A stretch of 7,388 nt of DNA from a bacterium (GTDB lineage: Bacteria; SM23-31; JAUVVT01), in NCBI GenBank assembly GCA_030604505.1, contig JAUVVT010000075.1, forward strand, positions 1 to 7,388, written 5' to 3'. This document shows, one piece after another, positions 1 to 5,627 of this stretch. The notes under the pieces are model-generated. The model was given only the letters and a program-made list of their open reading frames with translations. It searched no databases and was not told where the DNA came from. Within the stretch, counting starts at the first letter, position 1; each line of letters starts with the position of its first letter. Position numbers and translations under genes: made by a program.

Positions 1-304
1 CCATTTTATGAATAGTATCAGTATTGACTATTGTATCCGGATTAATTAAAAGTATGTATCTTCCCGAACATCTTTTTAGTGCGATATTGTTGGCTTTTGA
101 AAAACCAACGTTTTGACTATTTTCTATAACAAGTACTTCTTTAAATTTTTCTTTGATAATCTCACAGCTTCCATCGGAAGAATCATTATCAACTACAAAT
201 ATCTCTTTACCAATTCCGACCGAAGCCTCATAAATGGAAAGAAGTGCTTTTTCAAGATATTCCTTGACATTATAGTTAACTATTATAATAGACAGGTCTA
301 TCAT
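1..304 (-). CDS. Family 2 glycosyltransferase, N-terminal part (runs off left edge)
   Basis: The first 101 codons of a GT-A fold glycosyltransferase are visible; the C-terminus lies outside the window. It should transfer a sugar from a nucleotide donor to a growing glycan at the cytoplasmic face of the membrane. The N-terminus reads DLSIIIVNYN (residues 3-12), followed by the nucleotide-binding strand FVVDNDSSDGS (36-46), then NVGFSKANN (65-73) and GRYILLINPDT (81-91). NPDT occupies the place of the metal-binding DxD. This combination is typical of the rhamnosyltransferase-like (WbbL-type) branch of GT2. The start is the ATG at 304-302, 15 nt after the stop of the DPM1-like gene. I see no clear Shine-Dalgarno, so translation may depend on upstream genes. 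Family assignment is secure; donor and acceptor are unknown. Confidence 0.93.
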   Translation of the reverse strand, partial: MIDLSIIIVNYNVKEYLEKALLSIYEASVGIGKEIFVVDNDSSDGSCEIIKEKFKEVLVIENSQNVGFSKANNIALKRCSGRYILLINPDTIVNTDTIHKM

Positions 305-319
305 TATTTTATGATGTTT

Positions 320-1033
320 TTACAATTTATTTATAATACTAAGTAATCTTAGTTTCCAAACTATCCAGATTGCTTCCCGAACAATCTTTTTCGACATTTT
401 CGATTTTCCTTCTGTCCTGTCAACAAAGATAATCGGGATTTCAGTGATTTTAAATCCTTTTTTCCAGGTCTTATAATTAACTTCGATTTGAAATGCATAT
501 CCCTCTGAATGAATTTTATCCAGATCGATATTTTCCAAAACCTTTCTTCTGAAACATTTGAATCCGCCCGTTGAATCTTTTAAAGGTAATCCTGTTATTA
601 CCCGGGTATAAATGTTTGCCCCGTAGCTTAATATAAGTCGTCTCAGGGGCCAATTAATTACATTTATTCCCTTTATATATCTCGAACCAATTACAAGGTC
701 ATAATCTTTTATCCTTTCAAGGAAATTGGGTATTTCTTTCGGATCATGTGACAAATCAGCATCCATTTCAAAGATATGGTTGTATTCTTTATCAATTGCA
801 TGCTTAAAACCTGCAACATAGGCACTACCCAGACCCATCTTGCATTCTCGTTTTAATATACTGATTTTACTATCATTTTTTGCAATTTCTTCAACAATTG
901 CAGCTGTGCCGTCAGGAGAATTATCATCAACTACAAGTATATCAACGTCAACATTTAGATTGAGAATATCAGAAATAATTCTTCGTATATTTTTTGCCTC
1001 GTTATATGTTGGGATAATTATCAAGTTTTTCAT
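320..1033 (-). CDS. DPM1-like polyprenyl-phosphate sugar synthase (GT2)
   Basis: A 237-residue glycosyltransferase resembling dolichol/polyprenol-phosphate mannose synthase, which transfers a sugar (often mannose from GDP-mannose) to a polyprenyl phosphate to make a lipid-linked donor. Visible motifs in order: PTYNE (8-12), VVDDNSPDGT (34-43), the metal-binding DAD inside EMDADLSHDP (89-98), GSRY (116-119), the acceptor-loop DSTGGFKC (153-160) and DRTEGKSKM (205-213). All are characteristic of the DPM1 branch. The protein ends soon after the catalytic domain, with no C-terminal GtrA-like or membrane domain, so it is the short soluble or peripheral form. It lies 7 nt after the RmlD-like gene in the same operon; only a weak AAGAG precedes the ATG. 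The exact sugar could be mannose, glucose or another, and cannot be read from sequence alone. Confidence 0.93.
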   Translation of the reverse strand: MKNLIIIPTYNEAKNIRRIISDILNLNVDVDILVVDDNSPDGTAAIVEEIAKNDSKISILKRECKMGLGSAYVAGFKHAIDKEYNHIFEMDADLSHDPKEIPNFLERIKDYDLVIGSRYIKGINVINWPLRRLILSYGANIYTRVITGLPLKDSTGGFKCFRRKVLENIDLDKIHSEGYAFQIEVNYKTWKKGFKITEIPIIFVDRTEGKSKMSKKIVREAIWIVWKLRLLSIINKL

Positions 1034-1040
1034 AGCACTC

Positions 1041-1943
1041 TTATATTTTTAATTGCTCTTGAAAAAGTTCAAATCCTTTTTTTATTCCAAAAAGATTAAG
1101 ATATAATTTTTTTTCTGCTTTATCAACTAATAAACCACAGTTTTCAGGTCTGGGGACTCTATTCGGAAAATCATCCGCCGATACAGCCTCGATTAGATTT
1201 TCATCAAATCCGAAAAACCTTGAAAACTCAAGCATATAGTTATATCTGTCAATAATATCTTTTCCGGCAATATTATAAACACCGCTCTTTTCAAGATTAA
1301 TCAGCTTCCAGATGCAGTCAGCAAGATTTGGTGTAAAAGTGGGATTCCTGATTTCTCTTTTTACTACTTTTACTTTATTTCCCTTACTTAAATCTTCAAA
1401 TAGTTTAACTACAAAGTTTTTCCTGCCTTTGATATTATTAGCACTATATAATGAGGTGGTTCGAATAATTGAGTATTCCAATTCACTGGAAATAACAAAA
1501 TTCTCAGCTGCTAATTTTGATTTTCCATAATAATTTACGGGATTAGGTCTGCTTTCCTCATTATAAGGTCCATTTTTACCATCAAAAATATAATCAGTTG
1601 ATATATGAATAAAGTTAGCATCAACAAATTTAGATGAATAAAGAAGATTCTGAACAGCTTCTACGTTAATTTTCCAGCAGGTTTCCTTCTCCATTTCACA
1701 TTTATCTATATCAATCATAGCAACCGAATTTATCACAAAACGAGGATGATATTGCTTGAATAATTCTTTTAATTCTTTTCTGTTAAAAATATTAATCTTT
1801 ATATATTCATAATCTACATTGTTGATTAATTTTTTATCGTCTCTGCCGATTCCAATAACCTTATATTTACCGGTGGCTTTTTTTACCAGATTAGAACCAA
1901 GCTCTCCGTGACACCCTATTATAAAAACCAGTCTGGATTTCAT
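1041..1943 (-). CDS. RmlD-like SDR sugar reductase (dTDP-4-dehydrorhamnose reductase family)
   Basis: A 300-residue extended short-chain dehydrogenase/reductase of the RmlD type, which reduces a 4-keto nucleotide sugar with NAD(P)H. Features: Rossmann glycine motif GCHGELG (10-16); NSVAMIDIDKCE (72-83), matching the N-A-A-Y-T-x-V-D-x-A-E segment of RmlD; STDYIFDG (115-122); catalytic Tyr139 and Lys143 in YGKSK, with Thr116 nearby; and RTTSLYS (161-167). RVPRPENCGLL (262-272) corresponds to the C-terminal RP-x-N-x-x-L motif of RmlD homologues. Length is close to the usual 280-300 residues. The stop of the PfkB-like kinase is 8 nt upstream and the DPM1-like gene follows 7 nt downstream, so this is an operon member. 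No rmlA, rmlB or rmlC is in view, so rhamnose synthesis is not shown; members of this family also act on other sugars and as MAT2B-like non-catalytic proteins. Confidence 0.87.
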   Translation of the reverse strand: MKSRLVFIIGCHGELGSNLVKKATGKYKVIGIGRDDKKLINNVDYEYIKINIFNRKELKELFKQYHPRFVINSVAMIDIDKCEMEKETCWKINVEAVQNLLYSSKFVDANFIHISTDYIFDGKNGPYNEESRPNPVNYYGKSKLAAENFVISSELEYSIIRTTSLYSANNIKGRKNFVVKLFEDLSKGNKVKVVKREIRNPTFTPNLADCIWKLINLEKSGVYNIAGKDIIDRYNYMLEFSRFFGFDENLIEAVSADDFPNRVPRPENCGLLVDKAEKKLYLNLFGIKKGFELFQEQLKI

Positions 1944-1951
1944 CTTTTATA

Positions 1952-2878
1952 TTAACCCTTAAATTTTGCAAAAGAAACCAATTTATCACTTCCCAACAAA
2001 CAAACCTTAAATCCAGCTACCTTGCTTGCAAAAACTGCAGACTCTTTGGGTTTATTGGAGAAGATATATTCACTTAAAAATCCTGCAGAATAAGCATCGC
2101 CGCAGCCTGTTACCTCTTTAGCAATGCCGTATGAAAAAGGAGGTATAATAACCTTTTTGATTCCGGAATCATTTTTATAAAAAAGAATAGAACCTTTTTC
2201 AGCAAGTGTTAAAAGAAAAATTTTTGAACCGTTTGATAAAATTTGTCTGGCAAACCTAAAGTAATCAGAATTAAATTTTTTTCCAAAAAGAATCTTTCCC
2301 TCATTCTCATTCATCTGGATAATATCACCACATCCCAGCCATTCCCTCCAATTGGGAAAAGGACGAGGATACCTGAGCCCATTTTTGCGAAATCCCAGAG
2401 ATAAGTAATGAAAATCAATATAAATCGGACAATTCAGATTTTTCCTAATTTTCTTGAGAGTTTGCAGTCGGAGTTCCCTTCCGGAGATAAAATTAATAAA
2501 AAGAATATCCATACCTGCCGGAAAGTCAATTTCACCGAAACGCAGTGAAGGTAAAACATTTAGCGAATATTCATACCTTTCATTTGCTGAATAATATTTT
2601 AAATGCACCCTATTGTGGGGCTGAGCAACCATAATCAATTTCTTCTTATCAATGTTTTTATACTTATTTAAAATTTTCGTAAGGCGTGGATAAAAATCCT
2701 TCCCAATCTTTGCAAATGGATAAAATAAGGCTTTATTATTCATAAGTAAAGACAGAATGACAAGTGAATAATATAATCCACCAAGCCCTTCAATTTTATC
2801 TCCCTTAAACGGATAAATAGTATCAAGTACAAAAGAACCGATAAGGCCAATTTTCTTTTTGTCAGACTGGTCTTTCAT
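1952..2878 (-). CDS. PfkB-family carbohydrate/nucleoside kinase
   Basis: A 308-residue ribokinase-fold kinase, expected to phosphorylate a sugar or sugar-like alcohol with ATP. The strongest evidence is the second PfkB signature EVTGCGDAYSAGFL (255-268), with the catalytic base Asp261 and the anion-hole glycines. MNENEGKILFG (189-199) matches the NE-x-E magnesium/phosphate motif, and LLTLAEKGSILF (222-233) precedes the ATP site. The N-terminal substrate region is GLGGLYYSLV (31-40) and lacks the Asn of the usual GG-x-x-x-N sugar motif, so the substrate may differ from ribose or fructose. It is the first gene of the four-gene glycan cluster, with 8 nt to the next gene, and is preceded by a 192-nt gap holding a dyad and a possible promoter. 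No Shine-Dalgarno is visible before the ATG. Kinase fold is secure, substrate unknown; a role in making an activated sugar is inferred from neighbours. Confidence 0.9.
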   Translation of the reverse strand: MKDQSDKKKIGLIGSFVLDTIYPFKGDKIEGLGGLYYSLVILSLLMNNKALFYPFAKIGKDFYPRLTKILNKYKNIDKKKLIMVAQPHNRVHLKYYSANERYEYSLNVLPSLRFGEIDFPAGMDILFINFISGRELRLQTLKKIRKNLNCPIYIDFHYLSLGFRKNGLRYPRPFPNWREWLGCGDIIQMNENEGKILFGKKFNSDYFRFARQILSNGSKIFLLTLAEKGSILFYKNDSGIKKVIIPPFSYGIAKEVTGCGDAYSAGFLSEYIFSNKPKESAVFASKVAGFKVCLLGSDKLVSFAKFKG

Positions 2879-2925
2879 AATATATTAATAATTTGAAACT
2901 TAGTAATTTCTCAATAATTAATATA

Positions 2926-2953
2926 ATCATAATAAAAACATTATTTTTTGCAA
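2926..2953 (-). promoter_or_regulatory. Candidate promoter for the pfkB-glycosyltransferase cluster
   Basis: On the minus strand, TTGCAA (2953-2948; 4 of 6 to the sigma-70 -35) is separated by 16 nt from TATGAT (2931-2926; 5 of 6 to the -10). This would start transcription near 2919, about 40 nt before the kinase start at 2878. The gap is extremely AT-rich, which makes chance matches likely, so this is a candidate only. The -35 hexamer lies inside one arm of the dyad at 2941-2967, which would suit control by a DNA-binding protein. Confidence 0.4.
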
Positions 2954-2967
2954 ATTGCAAAAAATAA
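2941..2967. promoter_or_regulatory. 27-bp near-perfect palindrome (operator-like dyad)
   Basis: Thirteen-base arms, TTATTTTTTGCAA (2941-2953) and its exact reverse complement (2955-2967), flank a single central base. The core TTGCAA lies at the centre and the outer parts are A/T runs. It sits between dinB and the kinase gene and overlaps the candidate -35. Symmetry with a GC-containing core suits a dimeric regulator. The alternative is a weak bidirectional transcription terminator: as RNA it could fold with a 5-nt loop, but the stem is nearly all A-U. The remainder of the 2879-3070 gap shows only AT-rich sequence without an ORF. Confidence 0.55.
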
Positions 2968-3070
2968 AATCTAATGGAAATCATATTATTAAAAATTAAT
3001 AAAAAAACTGGATAACTGCAAGTAATTTTTAAGGATGGAAACTAAATAAAATATTGGAAAGATTGAATAA

Positions 3071-4273
3071 TCAAAATACGTTCAAATATGCTGCACGTTT
3101 AACAACCTTTTCTCCATATACATCTTTCAAAATGTCTATTGTTTTTATTAACTTTTCGCTTTTTTGTATTTTCTGAAGCCCGGTAAAAAGTTCAGTTTGA
3201 ATCTCACTGTCATTATCATTATGACAGTGTTTAGAAAGTCCCGATACTGTAATTCCAATTAGTCGGATTTTATTGAATCTCTTATAGATTGTATAAAAAA
3301 GTTCTTTTGATATTGAATAGATTACGTTATCATTCCAAATAAAAAATGGATAGGTTTTTCTCTTTGAGAAGGTTGAGAAATCACCATATCGTAATTTGAC
3401 GGCAACGGTTCTTCCAGCGACTCCTGATTCACGCAGTCTCCTCCCTACTTTTCCTGATAATCTCAACAGAAGCATATTTATTATATTTTCATTTGAGGTG
3501 TCTCTGTCGAGTGTATGTTCGTTTCCGATCGATTTTGCGTCCTCTTTTTCTCCAATAGATAATACCCTGTCCGACCCTTCCCCTTTTGCAATTTTTGACA
3601 GCGCCTCTCCATTAGCCCCAAATACCCTTTTCAGTTCATTCTGTGGATAGACAGCAAGGTCTCCTATGGTTTTTATGCCCATATTTCGGAGGATTTTCTC
3701 AGTTTTTTCCCCAACCCCGACTAACTCAGAAATTGGAAGGGTATATATCTTCAATTTGACTGCATCTTCTCCGATGATTGTCAGCCCATCCGGTTTTTCC
3801 ATGTTGGCTGCAATCTTTGCGAATATCCTGTTAGAAGCTATTCCCACTGAACAGGTCAGTCCCAATTTTTTTTTAATTTCTCTTTTCAGGGAGTTTCCTA
3901 TTTCCCTTTCACCATCCGGGTCTTTTGCAGTTCCTGTTATATCAAGATATGCTTCGTCTATGCTGATCGGTTCCACCTTTGATGAGTATCCCTGCAATAT
4001 TTCTATTACCTTAATAGAAGTATAGACATATTTTTCCCCATTTGGCCTGATAAATATACCTCTCGGGCATTTTTTCACAGCCAGTGCTATTGGCATTGCA
4101 GATTTTACACCATAGTTCCGCGCTTCATACGAACAGGTTGATACCACTCCCCTCCCTCCGCGCGCTCCTCCTATTATTACCGGTTTTCCCTTCAGTATCG
4201 GTTGGTCTCTTTGTTCAATGGAAGCAAAAAATGCATCCATATCGACGTGCATTATTCTTTTTTTATTGTTCAT
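3071..4273 (-). CDS. dinB: DNA polymerase IV (Y-family translesion polymerase)
   Basis: A 400-residue DinB that copies damaged or misaligned templates with low fidelity. The palm shows HVDMDAFFASIE (9-20), with metal-binding Asp11 and steric-gate Phe16 that excludes ribonucleotides; STCSYEARNYGVKSAMP (45-61), the finger segment contacting the incoming nucleotide; and SIDEAYLD (104-111), with catalytic Asp106 and Glu107. GLTCSVGIASNRIFAKIA follows in the palm, then a thumb helix-hairpin-helix (LVGVGEKTEKILRNMGIKTIGDL) and the little-finger domain. QTELF (359-363) fits a beta-clamp binding motif. Unusually for such motifs, about 37 residues follow it instead of it being at the extreme C-terminus. 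A strong Shine-Dalgarno GGAAGGA (4287-4281) lies within the end of the upstream gene, 7 nt from the ATG and with a 4-nt intergenic gap, indicating coupled translation. All active-site residues are intact. Confidence 0.98.
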   Translation of the reverse strand: MNNKKRIMHVDMDAFFASIEQRDQPILKGKPVIIGGARGGRGVVSTCSYEARNYGVKSAMPIALAVKKCPRGIFIRPNGEKYVYTSIKVIEILQGYSSKVEPISIDEAYLDITGTAKDPDGEREIGNSLKREIKKKLGLTCSVGIASNRIFAKIAANMEKPDGLTIIGEDAVKLKIYTLPISELVGVGEKTEKILRNMGIKTIGDLAVYPQNELKRVFGANGEALSKIAKGEGSDRVLSIGEKEDAKSIGNEHTLDRDTSNENIINMLLLRLSGKVGRRLRESGVAGRTVAVKLRYGDFSTFSKRKTYPFFIWNDNVIYSISKELFYTIYKRFNKIRLIGITVSGLSKHCHNDNDSEIQTELFTGLQKIQKSEKLIKTIDILKDVYGEKVVKRAAYLNVF

Positions 4274-4277
4274 CTTT

Positions 4278-4532
4278 TTATCCTTCCAGACATACCTTTG
4301 CTAGTTCCCAGGTCATATTTTTCGAATCATAACATAGTTCAAAACCGTCGGGTCCGCCAACCATCACAGAATAATGGTAATATCTATTTATACCCTCCTC
4401 ACTTGTCCATTCTCCATTAACCTTCTCGACTCTGTATACGCGCTCGTTCCATTTGAACTTGAAGGGCTGCATCCTGCCGTTTTTAAAAACGGCAATCACC
4501 TCTATCTGCTCATATACGTCTTCGTATATCAT
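4278..4532 (-). CDS. Small DUF6504-like protein, translationally coupled to dinB
   Basis: An 84-residue soluble protein with no signal peptide or membrane segment. Its layout is an acidic start (MIYEDVYEQIEV), a basic stretch around PFKFKWNERVYRVEKVNGEW (23-42), then RYYHYSVMVGGPDGFELCYDSKNMTWELAKV (50-80). The order 'F-x-W-x-x-R-x-Y-x-V ... W ... Y-x-V ... Y-x-L-C-x-D ... W-x-L-x-x-V' recalls the small DUF6504 proteins often encoded beside dinB or other Y-family polymerase genes; I make this match from memory of the family pattern. It probably forms a small beta-rich domain. The dinB start lies 4 nt beyond its stop and its 3' end carries the dinB ribosome-binding site, so production of the two is linked. 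A role as an accessory or regulator of translesion synthesis is inference from position; no biochemical function is known to me. The ATG at 4532-4530 has only a weak GAAG-type Shine-Dalgarno. Confidence 0.85.
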   Translation of the reverse strand: MIYEDVYEQIEVIAVFKNGRMQPFKFKWNERVYRVEKVNGEWTSEEGINRYYHYSVMVGGPDGFELCYDSKNMTWELAKVCLEG

Positions 4533-4534
4533 AA

Positions 4535-4695
4535 CTTACTTCTTTTAAACCTACTTCTTTTAAAAAAGAAGTAAGCAATCCAAAGGACCCGCCTATGGCA
4601 GAGAAAACTTTAAACCATTTCTTATTCCGTGTTTCACACGGAATAAGAAATATTAGTAAGTTTCTTTGGTTACTTTTTTTTCAAAAGAAAGTAAC
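4535..4695. repeat. Composite hairpin-rich repeat with inverted-repeat ends (MITE/BIME-like)
   Basis: This stretch fills almost the whole lexA to DUF6504 gap. It has three parts. The right end is a hairpin with GTTACTTT (4669-4676) pairing to AAAGTAAC (4688-4695), extended by A-T pairs. The centre is a perfect 16-bp stem, 4617-4632 with 4636-4651, and a 3-nt loop. The left end is a hairpin with TACTTCTTTT (4552-4561) pairing to 4564-4573. Read outward to inward, both ends share the pattern TACTT(T)CTTTT-n-AAAAAA-n-AGTAA followed by CCAAAG, in opposite orientations, so the whole looks like an element with imperfect inverted ends of about 40 bp. The right end begins on the last base of the lexA stop codon. 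None of the stems is followed by a T-run on the minus strand, so they do not look like standard terminators. No ORF is inside. Confidence 0.75.
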
Positions 4696-5306
4696 TACAT
4701 TTTTCGGAGCAGTCCTGTAACTTTTCCGGCGATTTGAAATCCTGGGGTATCCTTTTCGATGATAATAGGTCTGTAGTTTTCATTTGCAGGTTCGAGGCGG
4801 ATTTTGTCTTTTTCCAGATAATAATATTTCACAGTTGCCTCATCTCCGATAATAGCTACAACGATATCGCCGGGGTCTGCGGTGGGTTGTTGACGCACAA
4901 AGAGGTGGTCACCATCGAAAATTCCCGCATCTTTCATACTATCTCCCCGAATCCTCAGGGCGAAAACATTTTCACCGGAGATATAAAAATCGTCCACTGT
5001 CATTTCGCCTTCAATATTCTGTTCAGCTAATACAGGTTCACCCGCCGCCACTCTTCCCACAATCGGTATTCTTCTGGCAAGCTGAAAGGAGTCTCCGATT
5101 ATCTCTATTCCCCTTGAAAGTTTCGAATGCCTGTTCAGATAGCCCTTTTTTTCCAGTGCTTTGAGGGTAGTATTAACGCCGTTTGTAGATTTTATGCCGA
5201 ACTTTTTTCCGATTTCACGGAAAGTCGGAGGAAACCCGTTTTTTTCTTTTTCCGAACGGATAAACTCCAGTATTTTTCTTTGTCTTTCAGTCAGCATTTC
5301 TCTCAT
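4695..5306 (-). CDS. lexA: LexA SOS repressor / S24 autoprotease
   Basis: A 203-residue LexA, normal length for the family. It represses SOS genes and cleaves itself when RecA filaments form on damaged DNA. The N-terminal winged helix-turn-helix covers about residues 1-70: LTERQRKILEFI, FPPTFREIGKKFGI, then the recognition helix STNGVNTTLKALEKKGYL (40-57). The cleavage site is Ala88-Gly89 in GRVAAGEP. The catalytic dyad is Ser123 (RGDSMKDAGI) and Lys160 (EATVKYYY), spaced 37 residues as in the E. coli protein. The start is well supported by GGGAGGT (5318-5312) 5 nt before the ATG at 5306; a second in-frame ATG three codons later is less well placed. The promoter with a LexA box lies about 265 nt upstream, so the gene is almost certainly autoregulated. 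dinB and its small partner follow on the same strand. No key residue is missing. Confidence 0.98.
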   Translation of the reverse strand: MREMLTERQRKILEFIRSEKEKNGFPPTFREIGKKFGIKSTNGVNTTLKALEKKGYLNRHSKLSRGIEIIGDSFQLARRIPIVGRVAAGEPVLAEQNIEGEMTVDDFYISGENVFALRIRGDSMKDAGIFDGDHLFVRQQPTADPGDIVVAIIGDEATVKYYYLEKDKIRLEPANENYRPIIIEKDTPGFQIAGKVTGLLRKM

Positions 5307-5562
5307 AAAATACCTCCCAAAAACAGTGTTTTAATGATAAAAATGATAAAAATAGGGTTAAATTTGAGAATTTTTGAGAAAATTGTGATAAAATACTATC
5401 AAAAATTATCATTTTTGAGGGATTTTCTCATTTAAGAATAGATCTGTTATATATTATATTTCATAGGTTTATTGGTGTTTTTTTGTGCAATTTTTTATCA
5501 AAAATCGAGGTTTTTTTTAAAATTCCGATTCTTTTCAGTTTTTTGTTATGTATCTTTCTTTT
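5307..5562 (-). other. Long AT-rich leader of lexA
   Basis: About 255 nt separate the predicted lexA start of transcription (near 5563) from its ATG. It contains no credible gene. Visible structure: a dyad with 8-bp arms TCAAAAAT (5399-5406) and ATTTTTGA (5411-5418); a tandem repeat of the 9-mer AATGATAAA (5333-5341 and 5342-5350); two TTTGAGAA copies 10 nt apart (5363-5370 and 5373-5380); and the Shine-Dalgarno GGGAGGT at 5318-5312. These may reflect AT-rich composition, or protein or RNA binding; I do not recognise a known riboswitch or leader RNA family. Confidence 0.5.
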
Positions 5563-5569
5563 TATATAT

Positions 5570-5598
5570 AATATAATGAACAAATGTTCACTTGTCAA
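5570..5598 (-). promoter_or_regulatory. lexA promoter, near-consensus sigma-70 type
   Basis: Minus strand: -35 TTGACA (5598-5593, perfect match), a 17-nt spacer, and -10 TATATT (5575-5570, 5 of 6). Transcription should begin near 5563. Hexamer quality and spacing are both close to ideal, which fits a strong promoter held down by a repressor. The LexA box at 5577-5590 fills the spacer. Confidence 0.85.
5577..5590. promoter_or_regulatory. LexA operator (SOS box)
   Basis: TGAACAAATGTTCA has two perfect 6-base half-sites, TGAACA and TGTTCA, around two central bases. It contains the GAAC-N4-GTTC core of the Gram-positive type (DinR/Cheo) SOS box. It lies exactly between the -35 and -10 hexamers of the lexA promoter, so bound LexA would block RNA polymerase. 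I saw no second copy of this core in the other intergenic gaps of the window, including the one before the DUF6504-like gene. Confidence 0.88.
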
Positions 5599-5627
5599 GA
5601 AAAAAATTTTAAAACTCAAATTATTTT

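Noticed and set aside
113..346. Plus-strand 77-codon frame crossing the start of the GT2 gene
   Set aside because: It overlaps a clear glycosyltransferase on the other strand, and its translation is low-complexity F/Y/N/K-rich sequence.
4617..4695. Hairpins after lexA as Rho-independent terminators
   Set aside because: The stems are strong, but none is followed by a T-run on the minus strand. They fit a repeat element better, and termination here would leave dinB without a visible promoter.
3396..5030. Plus-strand open frames opposite dinB and lexA (for example 3666-4025 and 4734-5030)
   Set aside because: They lie antisense inside well-supported genes, show no recognisable domains and have no start signals; they are by-products of the opposite frame.
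5333..5380. Tandem AT-rich repeats as a CRISPR array or replication iterons
   Set aside because: Only two copies of each unit, with no spacers, no cas genes and no Rep or DnaA gene nearby.
5399..5431. Ten-codon minus-strand frame MRKSLKNDNF in the lexA leader
   Set aside because: It has no Shine-Dalgarno and no attenuator layout; such short frames are expected by chance in AT-rich DNA.
5453..5458. Second perfect TATAAT on the minus strand in the lexA leader
   Set aside because: No acceptable -35 or extended -10 at the proper distance, and TATA-like runs abound in this region; the promoter at 5570-5598 is much better.
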